Part shown: positions 18,835-28,057 of the stretch, piece by piece
How the letters are laid out: each line of letters begins with the position of its first letter
Position numbering within the stretch: the stretch's first letter is position 1
Assembly (NCBI RefSeq): GCF_004421005.1
Contig: NZ_CP038026.1
Span: 1-64,000, forward strand
DNA from: Pseudoduganella plicata
GTDB lineage: Bacteria; Pseudomonadota; Gammaproteobacteria; Burkholderiales; Burkholderiaceae_D
Direction of reading: 5' to 3'
Length of the DNA: 64,000 nt
The notes under the pieces: model-generated
The model's input: only the letters and a program-made list of their open reading frames with translations
What the model was told of the DNA's origin: nothing
The model's database searches: none
Translations under genes and position numbers: made by a program

Positions 18835-20882
18835 TTGAAAAAGAAACATTTACCCTTGCTGCTCGCCTCGATGGCGGCGATGTCGAATCAGGGCGCAAAC
18901 GCCCAGGACTCCACCGTCGTCATGGGCGAGGTGCGTATCAGCGCTGAGCGGGCTGCCGGACCACTGCTGAGCAATCGTGTCCTGACGTCGGTGGACCTGC
19001 TGGGGGCCGACAAGGTCGAGGACAAGAACGTGATGAACAGCTGGGAGCTCGTGGGCCAGCTGCCGGGCGTGCAGCTCACTGAAACGCGCATGGGCGCCGA
19101 ATCGGGCAAGGCCACGTTCCGCGCCTTTAATGGCGAGGGTTACATCAACGGCATCAAGGTCCTGATCGACGGGATTCCGAGCAACGTCAACAGCGGCAAC
19201 CAGCGTTTCATCGACATGATCTTCCCGCTGGAGATCGATTACATCGAAGTGGTGCGCGGCACGAACGATCCGCGCTACGGCCTGCACAATATTGGCGGCA
19301 ACATCAATTTCGGGACCCGGCAGGGTGGCAACTACACGAATAGCCGCCTGACCCTCGGCAGCTACGACACACGCGAAGTCCAGTTCGCCGTAGGCCGGGA
19401 AGAGGGCAATCTTGCGCAGAACTATTTCATCGCTTCGCAACAGTCGGACGAGTACCGCGGCAGCGGTTCCGAAAAATATTCGATCGGCGGCAAATGGTTC
19501 GTCACGTCGGCCGACAAGGCGGTCAAGGCCGGCCTGGTCGTGCGTGCCTACAAGCATGACGCGGGCGAGCCGGGCTTCCTCACCGCCGCGGAACTGGCCT
19601 CGGACCGGCGCCAGTGGCCGGCGAAGAACGGCAACGACCGCAGCGAACGCGACATGCGGCACGCCAGTGTCCACCTGGACTGGCAGATCACGCCGGACGC
19701 GTTTTTTAGCAACCGGATCTATTACAACAGCTATGACGATGACCGGCGCGTCACCTTCACGAGCAATCCCGCAGGCTCCGCGCCGCGGCAGCGGCGGATC
19801 TGGGATGAGCGGCAGGTCGGCTACCTGGGGAATCTGACGTGGCGCGCGAGCGAGCTCGTGACCCTCGACGGCGGCATCAACGCCGAGCAGCAGGACAACC
19901 GCTATCGGCGCATGCGCTTCAGCTACGCGATGCCGACCGATTTCGGCGCGCCCGTGCTCGTGCAGAATGACGACACATATTCGCTCGACAACGTTGGTGC
20001 TTACCTGCAGGCCATTATCCGGCCGAGCGCATCGCTGAAGATCGTGCCCGGCTGGCGTGCCGACAAGTTCTCCGGCGACAGCACGCTGATGGCGGGGGAT
20101 CCGCACGGCTGCAGGACTACGGCTGGATCCGGCAGCCCAAGCTGAGCATGGTCTACAGCCCGGCCACCGACATCAGCGTGTACGCCAACTGGGGACGTAC
20201 GTTCCAGGTGCTGACCGGTTCGGGGGCGCCGGCCTATGTGGCACCCGGCCAGGCCACGTTCGACGCGTCGATCAATACCGGCAAGGAGCTGGGCGTCAAG
20301 TTCAAGCCCGCACCGCGTACCGAGATGCGCCTGGCCGTGTGGCGGCAGGACGCCACCGGCGAAGTCGCCAACATGCCGGCCACCGGTACCACGGTCGGCC
20401 TGGGCGAAACGCGCCGGCAGGGCGTGGACCTGCAGGTCTCGGGCCAGGTGAACGACAGGCTGGACGTATGGGCCTCGCACTCGCTGCAGAAGGCCGAAGT
20501 CCTGAAAGCCTTCACGGCGGCCGGCACCTCGCTGGCGGGCAAGGAGGTGTTTTCCACGCCGCGTCACATCTCCACGGCCGGTGTCGAGTACCGGGCATCA
20601 AGCAGCCTGCGGTTCGGGCTGCAGGGGCGTGGACAGGGCAGCTACTTCATCGACAGCCCCAACGAGCAGGGCAAGTTCGGCGGCTTCGTGCTGTTCGACG
20701 CCAGCCTGCGCTACCGGCTGTCCGAACGGGCCAGCATTGACGTGCAGGTGAAGAACCTCGCCAACCGGCGCTACGAGTATGCGTGGTACGACAACTTCTT
20801 CTGGCCTGGCGCGCAGGCCCAGCCGATGTTCTCGTCCGGACCGGGGCGGTCCGCATTTCTTTCGCTGAACTACAGTCTGTAG
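18835..20882 (+). pseudogene. TonB-dependent receptor, one frameshift
   Basis: This outer-membrane receptor of about 682 residues starts with a TTG at 18835, eight bases after AGAAGG. Its signal peptide is KKKHLPLLLASMAAMSNQGANAQ. The plug (VGQLPGVQLTETRMGAES, YIEVVRGTNDPRYGLHNIGG) and first part of the barrel run to ADKFSGDSTLMAG. The frame then breaks at five G residues (20094-20098). Six Gs would continue GGSARLQDYGWIRQPKLSMV and join the second frame, which runs to a terminal LSLNYSL. The gene diverges from the M14 peptidase gene and shares a Fur-like region with it. The homopolymer position makes sequencing error plausible. The substrate is not evident; iron-peptide uptake is inferred from context. 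Confidence 0.85.
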
Positions 20883-20981
20883 GCGTCGGCCAGCCAGGCA
20901 GAGACTGCCGGCCGCCTGTACCGCGGCTGCGCAACATTTGCACTCGCACGCGAGTACTCCGGGCATGAAATGCCGATTATC

Positions 20982-21680
20982 CTACTGGCGCGCACCCGCA
21001 GCTGACGGTGCGCCGGCATCGGCCGTGCCGCCGGGCGCGGACAGCCGTGCCCCCTTGACCAGCCACGCCACGGCAAACGCCACGACCGCGCAGGTCTCGG
21101 GCCAGAACAGCGACGCGCCACGGGCGGCCACCGCCAGCACGGCGATTGCGGCGTAGGACAGCAGCATGATGCCGCCGCACGCCTTGTACAGTTGCCGGCG
21201 CCGGCGTGCATGGGGGCTGGTATGCGGCGTCTGTGCACCGAACCGGAAATAGACAAGATAAAAGGACAGGGCGGCAAACGTGATGGCAAAGAACAGGTGG
21301 TACCCCAGCACGCCATGGTTCGAGTAGTGCCGTTCCGTACCCAGGTCGGGGTAGCGGGCCAGCAGTTCGGCCGCATAGGTCGGATCCATCGGGAACAGGG
21401 CCAGGCCGATCGCGGCGATCCCCGCGATGGTGGCGACGATGTTGTCGATCGCGTGGGAACTCCGGTAGCATGCGAGCAGCGCCCCGGTCAGCACGGTCGT
21501 GGCGACAAAGATGTCGCGCATGCCGGTGTAGTAGTAGGCGCTGAGGGAGTCGGTCGTGCGGATGCCTTCGCACAGCAGGCCGCCGCCGCGCACGGCGACC
21601 GGCATCAACAGGCCGGCCCAGCCGATCATCTTCTGCAGCGTCAGGTACGATACCGCGCAGGCTTTCTCGTCGATGTCCAT
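20982..21680 (-). CDS. Multi-spanning membrane protein of unknown function
   Basis: This 232-residue protein has about six membrane segments. Characteristic stretches are TTDSLSAYYYTGMRDIFVAT and IAAIGLALFPMDPTYAAE, which recall DUF998-like integral membrane proteins. There is no catalytic motif I can name. The start at 21680 is preceded by a 5' leader that contains a perfect 11-bp hairpin (21722-21751) and a good -10 (TATATT on this strand) beyond it. It converges on the receptor gene to the left. A stand-alone gene seems likely. Confidence 0.7.
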   Translation of the reverse strand: MDIDEKACAVSYLTLQKMIGWAGLLMPVAVRGGGLLCEGIRTTDSLSAYYYTGMRDIFVATTVLTGALLACYRSSHAIDNIVATIAGIAAIGLALFPMDPTYAAELLARYPDLGTERHYSNHGVLGYHLFFAITFAALSFYLVYFRFGAQTPHTSPHARRRRQLYKACGGIMLLSYAAIAVLAVAARGASLFWPETCAVVAFAVAWLVKGARLSAPGGTADAGAPSAAGARQ

Positions 21681-21721
21681 GGCATGCTCGCGTTCTTCTC
21701 ACGGTGATGGCGGTTCGCGCA

Positions 21722-21751
21722 GCCGGCATCGGACGGTGAACCGATGCCGGC
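21722..21751 (-). repeat. Perfect 11-bp hairpin in the leader of the 232-residue membrane protein gene
   Basis: GCCGGCATCGG and CCGATGCCGGC flank an eight-base loop. On the minus strand it lies between a TATATT -10 element and the gene start, so it would be a structured 5' leader or an operator. Confidence 0.5.
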
Positions 21752-21846
21752 GGAACGATATAAACAATATACACCGTTGCGCAACCCGTGCAACCCGATG
21801 GCTGCGCGGCATCGCCGCATGCCTGCTGGCGCAGCCGTTCCCGTTG

Positions 21847-22530
21847 TCAGGTCGCTGCCGGGCTGGAGGCAGCCGCTGCCGTACCATGCGGCGCGGCAGC
21901 CCGGCATTCGCCCAGCACCCGCGCCTGCACCACCACCAGTGCGATATAGCCCGCCAGCTCCGTCAGTTCCTCGAAACGCTGGTTCCGCAGCGTCGCCAGG
22001 CAGTAGGGCAGATGGCTTTCGGCGCAGCTCGAACCGACCGCCGCGGCCAGCACGGTGAGCATCGGCAGCCAGGGAAAGCGACCCCGTTCGAGTACGCTGT
22101 AGAGTTGCTTGTCGAGCCGGCAGCGCCACGCGCTCCAGGCCGACCAGGCGAACAGTGCGCACAGCACGGGCGTGACGAACGGCCGGTACCACAGGTGGTG
22201 CGACGTGAAGACGGGGCCTTCGGCCGTCATGTGATCCGGCGCGAACAGCACGGCACCCCAGCTCATTTCGCGGCCGATGAGGATGATCCAGATCGGCAGG
22301 ACGCAACGCGCCAGCAGCGCCACCGAGACCGGCTGCGCGCGCATCCAGGTGACGAACGCCCAGGCCAGACCGACGCCGAGGACGATAACGTCGCCATCCT
22401 CGATGGCGCCGTTCTCCCACGCCCACGACGGCGGCAGCACGATGGAGAGCGGATAGCAGCTGAGCAGCAGCAGGATCAGGGCAAGAGCAGGAATATTTAC
22501 GGAAAAGGGGGCTCGCGAAGGCATGGTCAT
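21847..22530 (-). CDS. Multi-spanning membrane protein of unknown function
   Basis: This 227-residue protein has about six hydrophobic segments, starting with LALILLLLSCYPLSIVL. The conserved-looking stretches IWIILIGREMSWGAVLF and FEELTELAGYIAL contain acidic residues inside membrane helices. They resemble a family of uncharacterised proteobacterial membrane proteins. Two possible ATG starts lie six bases apart (22530 and 22524). It diverges from the GGDEF-EAL gene, with a large palindrome in between. I cannot name a function. Confidence 0.7.
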   Translation of the reverse strand: MTMPSRAPFSVNIPALALILLLLSCYPLSIVLPPSWAWENGAIEDGDVIVLGVGLAWAFVTWMRAQPVSVALLARCVLPIWIILIGREMSWGAVLFAPDHMTAEGPVFTSHHLWYRPFVTPVLCALFAWSAWSAWRCRLDKQLYSVLERGRFPWLPMLTVLAAAVGSSCAESHLPYCLATLRNQRFEELTELAGYIALVVVQARVLGECRAAAPHGTAAAASSPAAT

Positions 22531-22917
22531 TGTCGGCTGGTGGTATCGGATGGATGTCGCGCAGCCTTATGGCCCATGGCAAGCGCTGGCGGCGTTATTG
22601 CTGGCAACTAACGATTGTTCTATCGTTAGTTGCCAGGAAGTCTACCATGCGTTAACGAATAGTTAACCGGCAGTGTCAATCGTGCGGGGTTCAGGAGGCG
22701 CAGGCAGGGAAAGGGACGAGGATCGCCGGCAGGGTTGGTCTTTACCATGTGGCTGTCCGATACTGCGCAGCGGACTGGTGCAGCCGGCATGCCAGCAGAT
22801 CGGCTACACTGCTTTTTCTTTTTCGCGACGCAAATTTACCCAGGCATATCCGCTGGTGCGGGCGAGCCTTGGCGAACGGGTGCCTGTCGACGCGCAGGCA
22901 ACTCTTCATTCCTGACG
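22531..22917. other. Intergenic region with a palindromic operator candidate
   Basis: This divergent region between a membrane protein gene and the GGDEF-EAL gene holds one clear structure, the 36-base palindrome at 22601-22636. A second TTAACG-type motif lies nearby at about 22650. I see no gene in the remainder. Confidence 0.4.
22601..22636. promoter_or_regulatory. Perfect 15-bp inverted repeat, operator candidate
   Basis: CTGGCAACTAACGAT and ATCGTTAGTTGCCAG flank six bases without a mismatch. There is no T tract, and the site lies 71 bases upstream of the minus-strand membrane protein gene, so a binding site for a dimeric repressor is more likely than a terminator. Confidence 0.55.
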
Positions 22918-25629
22918 ATGCGTCTTGCATACATGGACATCAGACCCGGATTTTCCTTTGTCGTGCGGCACTCGAAGCGCATCCTGCTCTGGCCCGTGCT
23001 TTCACTGTGCATTGCCGTATTGACCTGGACATCGATACTCGACTCTCTCGACCGGGAGTACCGTGCCCGGGATGAGGGGGCGCGGCGGGATGCCGCCGCC
23101 ATTGCCCGGGGTTACGCCGAGCACCTGGACCGGACTTTTCACATGATCGACCAGATCCTGCAGCACGTCCGCTTCGAATGGGCGCTCAGCGGGCGGCAAT
23201 TGCGGCTGGAAGGCCCCAGTGCGCCCGGGTTGTTTCCTTCCACCCCCATATTCAATGTCGGCATTGTCGGCGTTGACGGTAAGCTGATCACCAATACACT
23301 GCCCGTTTCCACGGAGGATGTATCCGACCGGATGTATTACCGGTACCAGAAAGCGCAAACAGGGGACACCCTGTACGTGGGCGAGGCGGCCATAGGCCGG
23401 TCGACCGGACGTAGTGTCGTGCATTTTTCACGGCGATTGTCCGGCAACGATGGGAGCTTCGACGGGGTGGTCCGCGCGGCAGTCGCCCCGGCGTACCTGA
23501 CCGCCAGCTATGACCGCGTGGCGCTGGGCGGCAACGGCATGCTTTCCATCCTGGGCCGGGACGGCGCCATCCGCGCCAGCCGCGTCGGCGACACCACCTA
23601 TGCGTCCTATACGAGTCCGTTCGCCGCGGCGGCGCTTGCGGCGCCGGGATTACGCACCGAACTGCTGGCCAGCCCCGGGGGCAGCATGCTGGTCGACGGC
23701 GCCGCGTGGTTCCGTGACGGGCGCAGCCGTTACCTCGGCTGGCAGCAGGTGCCGGGATATCCGGTCATTGCCATTGCCGGCGTGGACCGGCAGGAAGCGT
23801 TCGCCGCCTTCGCGAGAGTCAGGGAGAATACCCTCGCGCGAACGGCCATCAGCAGCGTTGCCCTGGCCGTCTTCACGCTAATCGCCATGGCGCTTTCCCT
23901 GCGCCTGAGCTGGCGCAAGTACCAGGTGGAACTGGCGCGCGAAGCGTACCGGCTCGCCACGGAAGAGGGCACCGAAGGTTTTTTCATTTGTCGCGCGATC
24001 CGGGCCGGGAGCGCGGACCGGAACGCTGCCATCGCCGACTTTGAAATTGTCGACTGCAACCAGACCGGGGCCGAGTTGTACGGAAGGCCGCGCGCGGCCA
24101 TGATCGGCGCCCGGCTGTCGACGCTGCACCCGGCGGACGACGGGGGCTGGGGCGCCCGGCTGCTGCACCGCCTTGGCATTGCCGTGGAACGCGGCATCCT
24201 GGAGGACGATATCGAAGTGCCGGTCGACGACGGGCCGCCCAAGTGGTACCGCCTCAAAGCGGTACATTCAAAAGGCTTGTTGTCGGTGACCGCCTGGGAT
24301 ATCACCGAGAGCAAGCAGCATCTGTTCGAACTCGAGCGTCGTGGCAACGAAGACCCGCTGACCGGGCTGCCCAACCGGCACTGGATGACCGCCTATCTGC
24401 CGGCTGCCCTGCAGCGCGCCGCCGACAAGCAATGCCTGATGGCCCTGCTGTTCATCGACCTGGACGGCTTCAAGAACGTAAACGATACCGCCGGCCACCA
24501 CAGCGGGGACGAACTGCTGCGCAATGTGGCGAAACGCCTGAAACTCGCGGTGCGGCCGGCGGACCACGTCGTGCGGGTCGGTGGAGACGAGTTCATCGTG
24601 ATCATCGAGCAGGTCCAGGACCGTGCCGCGGTAGCCCATATCGCGCAGCGCGTGCTCAATGCGTTCCAGGAACGATTCCACATCGCCCAGGGCAGCTACC
24701 CGGTCGGCGCTTCGATCGGCATCAGCCTGTTCCCGGACGATGGTACGCACATGCAGGAACTGCTCACGCATGCCGATGCCGCCATGTACGTCGTCAAGAC
24801 CAGCGGCAAGATGAGCTACCGCTTCTTCGATCGGCAATACCACGATTCCATCCGCGCCAGGATCGACCGCAAGGCGGAGCTGCGGCATGCGCTCGATGCC
24901 GACCAGCTGATCCTGTACTACCAGCCCCGGGTCGAGGTTGCCACGGGCGAGACGTGCAGCATGGAGGCCCTGGTGAGGTGGGCCCACCCCACCAGGGGAA
25001 TCCTCGAGCCGATCGATTTCATTCCCCTTGCGGAGGAAACGGGATTGATCGTGCCGCTCGGCGAAATCGTCATCGACAAGGTCTGCGCGCAGATCGCATG
25101 CTGGTCGCGGCAAGCGCAGCCGGTGGTCCCCGTTTCCATCAATGTCTCGCCACGGCAGTTCAATGAATCCGACGTGACCACGGTCTTGCGCAAGGCGCTC
25201 CTGCGCCATGGCGTAGCCCCTGCACTTGTCGAGATCGAACTGACGGAATCGTCGATGACCGCCGATAATGTCCACGTCGCGCGGTCCCTGGAGAATATGC
25301 AGCGGTTGGGCATTGCCCTCGCCGTCGACGATTTCGGCACCGGCTACTCGTCGCTGTCGCAGCTGCAGCGCCTCGATTTCGATGTGCTCAAGGTGGACAA
25401 GGCGTTCACCGCCGAACTGGAAAAGACCAGGGAGGGCAGCGTCTTCTTCACGGCCATCATCACCATGGCTCACGCGCTTGGCATGCGGGTCGTGGCGGAG
25501 GGCGTGGAAACGGCCGGACAGGCCAGACAACTGAAGCAGCTCGATTGCGACGAACTGCAAGGCTACTTCATTTCGCTGCCGCTGCCGGCCACGGAAACGC
25601 AGCCGGTCCTGGCACGGTGCGTTTTATAG
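22918..25629 (+). CDS. Membrane-bound PAS-GGDEF-EAL cyclic-di-GMP enzyme
   Basis: The 903-residue protein makes and/or degrades cyclic di-GMP. Order: membrane segment near 20-40, periplasmic Cache-type sensor to about 310, second membrane segment, PAS near 340-460, GGDEF with intact VRVGGDEF at about 556, and EAL with MEALVRW at about 683 plus [10 protein letters not shown]. Both catalytic motifs are intact, so which activity dominates cannot be told. The frame is open further upstream, but the MRLAYMDIRPG start at 22918 directly precedes the first membrane helix; MDIRPG at 22933 is an alternative. Neither has a ribosome site. Confidence 0.92.
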   Translation: MRLAYMDIRPGFSFVVRHSKRILLWPVLSLCIAVLTWTSILDSLDREYRARDEGARRDAAAIARGYAEHLDRTFHMIDQILQHVRFEWALSGRQLRLEGPSAPGLFPSTPIFNVGIVGVDGKLITNTLPVSTEDVSDRMYYRYQKAQTGDTLYVGEAAIGRSTGRSVVHFSRRLSGNDGSFDGVVRAAVAPAYLTASYDRVALGGNGMLSILGRDGAIRASRVGDTTYASYTSPFAAAALAAPGLRTELLASPGGSMLVDGAAWFRDGRSRYLGWQQVPGYPVIAIAGVDRQEAFAAFARVRENTLARTAISSVALAVFTLIAMALSLRLSWRKYQVELAREAYRLATEEGTEGFFICRAIRAGSADRNAAIADFEIVDCNQTGAELYGRPRAAMIGARLSTLHPADDGGWGARLLHRLGIAVERGILEDDIEVPVDDGPPKWYRLKAVHSKGLLSVTAWDITESKQHLFELERRGNEDPLTGLPNRHWMTAYLPAALQRAADKQCLMALLFIDLDGFKNVNDTAGHHSGDELLRNVAKRLKLAVRPADHVVRVGGDEFIVIIEQVQDRAAVAHIAQRVLNAFQERFHIAQGSYPVGASIGISLFPDDGTHMQELLTHADAAMYVVKTSGKMSYRFFDRQYHDSIRARIDRKAELRHALDADQLILYYQPRVEVATGETCSMEALVRWAHPTRGILEPIDFIPLAEETGLIVPLGEIVIDKVCAQIACWSRQAQPVVPVSINVSPRQFNESDVTTVLRKALLRHGVAPALVEIELTESSMTADNVHVARSLENMQRLGIALAVDDFGTGYSSLSQLQRLDFDVLKVDKAFTAELEKTREGSVFFTAIITMAHALGMRVVAEGVETAGQARQLKQLDCDELQGYFISLPLPATETQPVLARCVL

Positions 25630-25677
25630 CAGTGCAGCGCTCATGGCCCGCAGAGGACGCCGTTCGCCATGACGCTG

Positions 25678-26325
25678 TCACGCGCCAGGCATCGGGACGA
25701 TGAACTGCTTGAGCATGCGCCGGTGCGATTCGCGCATCCTGGCGATATCGTCGGCGAAGCCACCCGTCACGCCGCCCTGGATCAGGCTGAGCAGCATGAC
25801 GTGGGCGATGGGGGCAGTGGCAAGCTGAAAATGTTCCGCCAGCGCGTTGCGCTGGATGCGGCCCTGCGCGGCCAGCATGTCGATGATGCGCTGCTCCAGC
25901 TGGAAGAAGGGCTGCATGACGTTGTGGCGCCAGCGCTCGAGGATATCGGGGTGGCGGTTGCCCTCGGCCACCAGCAGCCGCAGGATCGACAGCAACGTCG
26001 GGTCGGCTGCGCGGGCATACCAGTAGTCGATCAGCCGGTCGACCATCGCATCGTCGAACGGCACGTCCGCCACCAGCCATTGCGGCCATTCGGGCCGCAG
26101 CAGCTCGTTGAACAGCGTTTCCAGGATGGCGTCCTTGCTCCGGAAATGCGCGTAGAGACCGGCCTGCGACAGGCCGGCGCGCTGGGCGATGCGCTCCGTG
26201 CTGGTCGCTCCGAAACCCTGCGCACTGAACTCGTGCAACGCCGCTTCGAGGATCAGCTGCTTGCGCAGGGCGGGCGCGAGGCGTACGCGCTTGCGGGCGG
26301 GCGGGGTGCCGGAACATTGAACCAA
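25678..26325 (-). CDS. TetR-family transcriptional regulator
   Basis: The 215-residue protein has an N-terminal TetR helix-turn-helix: ILEAALHEFSAQGFGATSTE followed by RIAQRAGLSQAGLYAHFRSK (about residues 24-64). A C-terminal ligand domain follows. I chose the TTG at 26325 because GGAG lies nine bases before it and the longer frame upstream is antisense to other sequence. A perfect palindrome, CGATACAGG and CCTGTATCG around four bases, sits 13 bases before the start, so it probably represses itself. It follows the end of the nine-gene polysaccharide operon by 236 bases on the same strand. Other targets are unknown. Confidence 0.88.
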   Translation of the reverse strand: MVQCSGTPPARKRVRLAPALRKQLILEAALHEFSAQGFGATSTERIAQRAGLSQAGLYAHFRSKDAILETLFNELLRPEWPQWLVADVPFDDAMVDRLIDYWYARAADPTLLSILRLLVAEGNRHPDILERWRHNVMQPFFQLEQRIIDMLAAQGRIQRNALAEHFQLATAPIAHVMLLSLIQGGVTGGFADDIARMRESHRRMLKQFIVPMPGA

Positions 26326-26337
26326 GGGGGCGAACTC

Positions 26338-26359
26338 CGATACAGGAAAGCCTGTATCG
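26338..26359. promoter_or_regulatory. Palindromic operator of the TetR gene
   Basis: Two perfect 9-base arms, CGATACAGG and CCTGTATCG, are separated by AAAG. The size and symmetry are standard for a TetR-family dimer, and the position just before the regulator's own start suggests autorepression. Confidence 0.6.
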
Positions 26360-26561
26360 TAACCTATCGCCCTCGCGTTTTCTTGTTCCAGATGCAGTGC
26401 CCCCTTTTGCCGGGAAGCCGCTGCCGATCTGTCCTTGCAGCCGCAGGCTGCCGCCGGCCGAGGGGCGCGTGTTCGTCGACCACGTCGTGGCCGCGGCCAG
26501 GGAGCGCGGTGTGCCACGCGGCCTGGCGGCACCCGAGGGCGGGTGCCGCCGCGTCGCCCAG

Positions 26562-27287
26562 TCAGCCGTGCCGCCGCGCCAGCCACGCTTCGAACAGTGC
26601 ACGGTTCTCGGGCCGCGTCAGCGGATACAGCCCGATGATCGAGGCGCCGCCGCGGACCTGCTCCAGCACGAAGTCTTCGTACCGCTCCATCGTGACCGCC
26701 TCGCGCGCGACCTCGCCGGCCAGATGCGCCGGGATGCAGACGACGCCGTCGTCGTCGCCCACCATGATGTCGCCCGGATACACCGGCACGCCGCCGCAAC
26801 CGATCGGTGCGTTGATGTCCAGCGCGTGGTGGCGGATCAGGTTTGTCGGCGCCGACGGGCCAGCGCACCACGCTCCGATCTCCAGCGCCGCGATGCCGCT
26901 GGCATCGCGCAGGCCACCGTCGGTGACGATGCCTGCCACGCCGCGCACCTGCATGCGCGTGGCCAGGATGCTGCCGGCCGATGCGACCGAGACGTCGCCG
27001 CGGCAGTCCATCACGAGCACCGCGCCGGGCGGGATTTCCTCCACCGCCACGCGCTGGGGATGGCGCGGGTCGAGGAACGCATCCAGGCCGTCGAGATCCT
27101 CGCGGGCGGGGATATAGCGCAGCGTGAACGCTGGACCGGCCGTGCGCTGGCCGGCGCGCAAAGGGCGGGCGCCCTGCACGAACACGTTGCGCAGGCCGCG
27201 CTTGTACAGCAGTGTGGTGAGGGTCGAGGTGGCGCTGTTGCGCAGGATACCCAGCGTTTCCTCGCCGGCTTGCGCGACCGCGCTCAT
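26562..27287 (-). CDS. RraA-like / HMG-CHA-aldolase-fold protein
   Basis: The 241-residue protein belongs to the RraA-like family, which includes class II pyruvate aldolases (LigK type) and the RNase E regulator RraA. The signature region GVAGIVTDGGLRDASGI keeps the Arg-Asp pair. The first aspartate of the D-X20-R-D aldolase motif appears to be Ser (AGSILATR). It starts in an ATGA overlap with the PL7-like lyase gene and is the last gene of the uronate operon. In that setting a carbon-carbon lyase or decarboxylase for a keto-deoxy sugar acid is more attractive than RNase regulation, but this is inference. Confidence 0.8.
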   Translation of the reverse strand: MSAVAQAGEETLGILRNSATSTLTTLLYKRGLRNVFVQGARPLRAGQRTAGPAFTLRYIPAREDLDGLDAFLDPRHPQRVAVEEIPPGAVLVMDCRGDVSVASAGSILATRMQVRGVAGIVTDGGLRDASGIAALEIGAWCAGPSAPTNLIRHHALDINAPIGCGGVPVYPGDIMVGDDDGVVCIPAHLAGEVAREAVTMERYEDFVLEQVRGGASIIGLYPLTRPENRALFEAWLARRHG

Positions 27288-28057
27288 GGCTGCGTACCCG
27301 TGCGCTCGAACGTCGTCTGGGTGATGCGGATCCGGCTGCTGTCGATACCGTGCAGGCGGTAGTACTCGTCCCATTTGGCCGGGTCGCTGGTATGTCCGCC
27401 CGTGACCGGGTCGAGCGCCTGCAGATAGTCGCCGAACTTGAAATAGATCTTGCGCTCGTCCGCCGGCACAGTCGTTTGCGCCGTGTACTGCGCGCCATCG
27501 GCGGTATTGACGGTGACGACGGCGTCACCCGCGTCGAAGCGGATGTCCAGGCCAAATGTCTCGCCCGAGCGCACCGTGCCCAGCGCCTGGCTGACTTCCT
27601 TGCCGCCGGGACCCCGGATGCGCGCCAGGATGTCGAACACGCCGTTGCTGTCCACGCCGTCCGTGCCGGTGCCGTCCCTGGTGTCCTGCACGTAGACCTT
27701 GAGGATCGTGTCGAGACCGTCCACGTGGTATTGCGCGACGATCGTCTTGGCGCCGTCCGGCAGCGTGGGCGTCACGTTGCCGGAGAAATGCTCGTGCGTT
27801 TGCGCCGCGGTGAGGCGTTTGGTGCTGGCGACCTTCAGTTCGTTGCGGTAGCCGTGACCGTTCGGCGACGCGTACTTCGACGTCAGGGCGCTGAAGATCA
27901 CCGTGCCGTTGTAGGGCGACGTGTACGGCGAATCGCCTTCGACGGCAAACAGCTGCTGCAGCGTCGCAAGCGGCGTATGCTTCGGTGCGGCGGCGCAGGC
28001 AAGCAGCGGGGCGCAGGTCAGAACCAGGGCGGCAAAACGGTTGGTGCTGGCGTTCAT
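27284..28057 (-). CDS. PL7-like polysaccharide (alginate) lyase
   Basis: The 257-residue protein resembles family PL7 alginate lyases, which cut uronic-acid chains by beta-elimination. The three conserved strands are visible: YRNELK (compare R-S/T-E-L), AQYHVDG (compare Q-I-H) and YFKFGDYLQ (compare YFKAGxYxQ). The N-terminus has a signal sequence with a possible lipobox, PLLAC with Cys21, so it may be a lipoprotein. GAGGAGAT six bases upstream supports ATG 28057. It overlaps the gene on each side by four bases. Endo-acting alginate cleavage is likely; another glucuronan is possible. Confidence 0.82.
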   Translation of the reverse strand: MNASTNRFAALVLTCAPLLACAAAPKHTPLATLQQLFAVEGDSPYTSPYNGTVIFSALTSKYASPNGHGYRNELKVASTKRLTAAQTHEHFSGNVTPTLPDGAKTIVAQYHVDGLDTILKVYVQDTRDGTGTDGVDSNGVFDILARIRGPGGKEVSQALGTVRSGETFGLDIRFDAGDAVVTVNTADGAQYTAQTTVPADERKIYFKFGDYLQALDPVTGGHTSDPAKWDEYYRLHGIDSSRIRITQTTFERTGTQP

